Shown here piece after piece: positions 62,512-64,000 of a DNA stretch of 64,000 nt. Positions within the stretch are counted from its first letter, which is position 1. Each line of letters begins with the position of its first letter. Position numbers and translations under genes: made by a program. This stretch comes from Cyphellophora europaea CBS 101466. Lineage: Eukaryota > Ascomycota > Eurotiomycetes > Chaetothyriales > Cyphellophoraceae. The stretch lies in the NCBI RefSeq assembly GCF_000365145.1, contig NW_008481797.1, positions 3,534,001-3,598,000 on the forward strand, read 5' to 3'. The notes beneath the pieces are model-generated. The model was not told the origin of the DNA and searched no databases. It saw only the letters and a program-made list of their open reading frames with translations.

Positions 62512-63588
62512 TCTCGCGATCCAGCTGCAGTGCTGTTCCACCTGGTGCGCGACGATGAAAGATTGCAAGATTACCGAGGGGAATCAAAAGAGCAAGAGCA
62601 TTGTCATAGACGTACTTGAGGACGCCATCGCTGGAGCATTTGCCGCGCACACTTCTGTACGTACACCACGCACCCACTCAGTGAGCAGTCCAACGGGGTG
62701 GTTGACAGGCCAACAACGCCGCGCCGGCTATGGAGGGGCCCGATGTACTGTCAGGCTATGATCAAACACTGCACTAAGTGAGATTGGGGCTGTAAGTTAA
62801 GATCGCCCAGCGGTATGTCAGAGCAAGGTTTTAGTTCTATTGTTTGGATCCGGGTCATTTGGGTCTTGCAAGAGGCTAATGGCATCTGGCCCAGTCAATG
62901 GTTGCCCTGCATCGTGTATTTGAGTTTGAGAGGCGTTCCCTGAGGCTTCACCCGGGAAACTGATATTCTCCGAGCATTCCTGCTGACGGAGGTGTGCACA
63001 ACAGCCACCGGCACTGGAGGAACAAAGATGACGATCGACGCAGATCTCAACAGGCCAGGAGGTAGGAATATTTTGATCCTCATTCACGGCCAAAACGCCC
63101 CCGATGAATATCCGTCCTTACGCCACTGTCGTGCCCCAGGGTATGAGACCGATCTATTTTGCTCCGGCGAAAGCATTCCTTGGTGCCCTATATCACGCGA
63201 GTGACGAGTCTATTTGGTTTGTACCGGTCGTCAACAACATTCCTCGGTCGCCTCCGCCGATTGCGGCATCGGTTCCGCGCTTCCTCGGCGCCTATTTCCA
63301 CGTGTCTGTAGACGTTGTGCCGCTACCCACGCTCAAGATCAACGGTCTGGAGAGCCTAGAAGCTGGATTTGGTCGAACGCAAAGCCGCACACCAACACAA
63401 CGACATATGCAGATGAGGCTCCCGAGGCAAGGCTGCAGGGGGCGCATGTGGCTGGTACTGCAAGCGAAGTCCTAGCAACCTACTGGGATGAATGTCGATT
63501 GTGTTGGTGCGCGGCTCAGACGATGCCTTCGGATCAACACTGGCTGAGAATCCCCTGGTCTCGTAAGCAAATCTGCAGCAGGTGCATC
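62512..63588. other. Intergenic
   Basis: This is the promoter of the GH64 gene and the 3' flank of the truncated gene at the edge. Plus-strand frames at 62992-63858 have no recognised domain, and part of them is antisense to the edge gene. Confidence 0.4.
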
Positions 63589-64000
63589 TCAGGCAGCGAC
63601 TGTGGACGTGACTGTCCCAGGAACTGGAATGGCCAGCGAGGAAGCATTGGTGAAAACCGCGGAAGTGGAATTGGTGGGAATGGCCATGGTGGCGGAACCG
63701 GTTCCAGTAGGTCCATGGGTAAAGGTCGTGTTGAACAGTGGGAACGGCGGAATATTGGTCGATGTTACCCTGCTGGTGATACCGGCGGAAGTCGAATTGG
63801 CGAGGGTGAATCCTGGACCAGGCTCGGGAGTGGTGGCATCGGTCCCATAAGATACTGAAGCTCCGGCATCCGGGAAAACGAGTGAGCGGCGCTCGATGGT
63901 GTTGCAGCCGTTCCCAACATCACAGACGAACATATCCGGGAGGCTGTCAAACGCCGTCTGTCTCCGCGACTCGTACCTTAGGGCTCTCCGACGGTTTTGC
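63589..64000 (-). CDS. 3' end of a gene cut by the window edge: Ser/Thr-rich, probably extracellular
   Basis: The frame is open from the right edge to a stop at 63589, about 136 codons, with no start inside the window needed. The upstream part reads QTAFDSLPDMFVCDVGNGCN, then TIERRSLVFPDAGASVSYG. It is followed by a Thr/Ser/Pro-rich tail with several N-glycosylation motifs (NSTS, NTT, NSTS, NASS) and an end TVTSTVAA. This looks like the C-terminus of a secreted or wall-attached protein. I do not recognise the family firmly. No cytosolic feature is seen. Confidence 0.5.
   Translation of the reverse strand, partial: QNRRRALRYESRRQTAFDSLPDMFVCDVGNGCNTIERRSLVFPDAGASVSYGTDATTPEPGPGFTLANSTSAGITSRVTSTNIPPFPLFNTTFTHGPTGTGSATMAIPTNSTSAVFTNASSLAIPVPGTVTSTVAA

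Noticed and set aside
61934..62761. 275-codon plus-strand open frame with Gly/Ala repeats
   Set aside because: It is the reverse reading of the GH64 Pro/Ala/Ser region and has no independent support.
63104..63475. 123-codon plus-strand frame (WFVPVVNNIPRSPPP)
   Set aside because: It has some protein-like character but no family and no conserved ends. Not enough to call a gene.

Overview
This is nuclear DNA of a filamentous ascomycete (Pezizomycotina). Genes are short, with introns mostly of 46-68 bp ending in YAG, some carrying CTAAC branch sites. The genes seen are typical of filamentous fungi: ERG4, a Clr5-domain protein, a DUF7587 protein, a secreted GH64 glucanase and a secreted NTF2-like protein. 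A dothideomycete is my best guess, but the sequence alone does not settle the class. I modelled 25 complete or nearly complete genes, one gene cut by the right edge, one doubtful small gene and two decayed elements. Exon joins were worked out by hand from reading frame, splice signals and protein family.

Layout. 0.9-13.6 kb is gene-dense: a single-pass membrane protein, ERG4, a cyclase-family hydrolase, a DUF2231 protein, mitoribosomal Mrp51, ribosomal protein eS17, RPB10 and a small lipid-anchored glycine-rich protein. 14.6-21 kb holds a DUF7587 protein, a 3CxxC zinc-finger protein, NOC2, VPS28 and a lysine methyltransferase. 23.4-28.8 kb holds a secreted NTF2-like protein, an aldo-keto reductase, the arsenite exporter ACR3 and a divergently transcribed bZIP factor. 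28.9-30.1 kb is a graveyard with a chromovirus integrase relic and a frameshifted DUF6594 gene. 30.2-39.5 kb holds an Eps1-like disulfide isomerase, a complex I subunit, an aldehyde dehydrogenase, an effector-like protein with a GC-AG intron and a glutathione S-transferase. 39.5-52.4 kb is almost 13 kb with no gene I can support. After it come a Clr5-TPR gene, a rhodanese/Acr2-like phosphatase-reductase, mitoribosomal bS21m, another 3 kb gene-free stretch, a GH64 glucanase and a truncated surface-protein gene at the edge.

How the genes work together. The clearest functional grouping is arsenic handling. ACR3 shares a 317-bp divergent promoter with a bZIP factor whose tail is cysteine-rich, recalling the yeast ARR1/ARR3 arrangement, and a possible arsenate reductase lies about 27 kb away. 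Most other genes are unrelated housekeeping genes, several in tight head-to-head or tail-to-tail pairs. The most unusual sequence-level signals are nine exact copies of the 9-mer TACGGAGTA, eight of them in the gene-poor 45.6-58.6 kb part, and two independent GC-AG introns that the reading frame requires.
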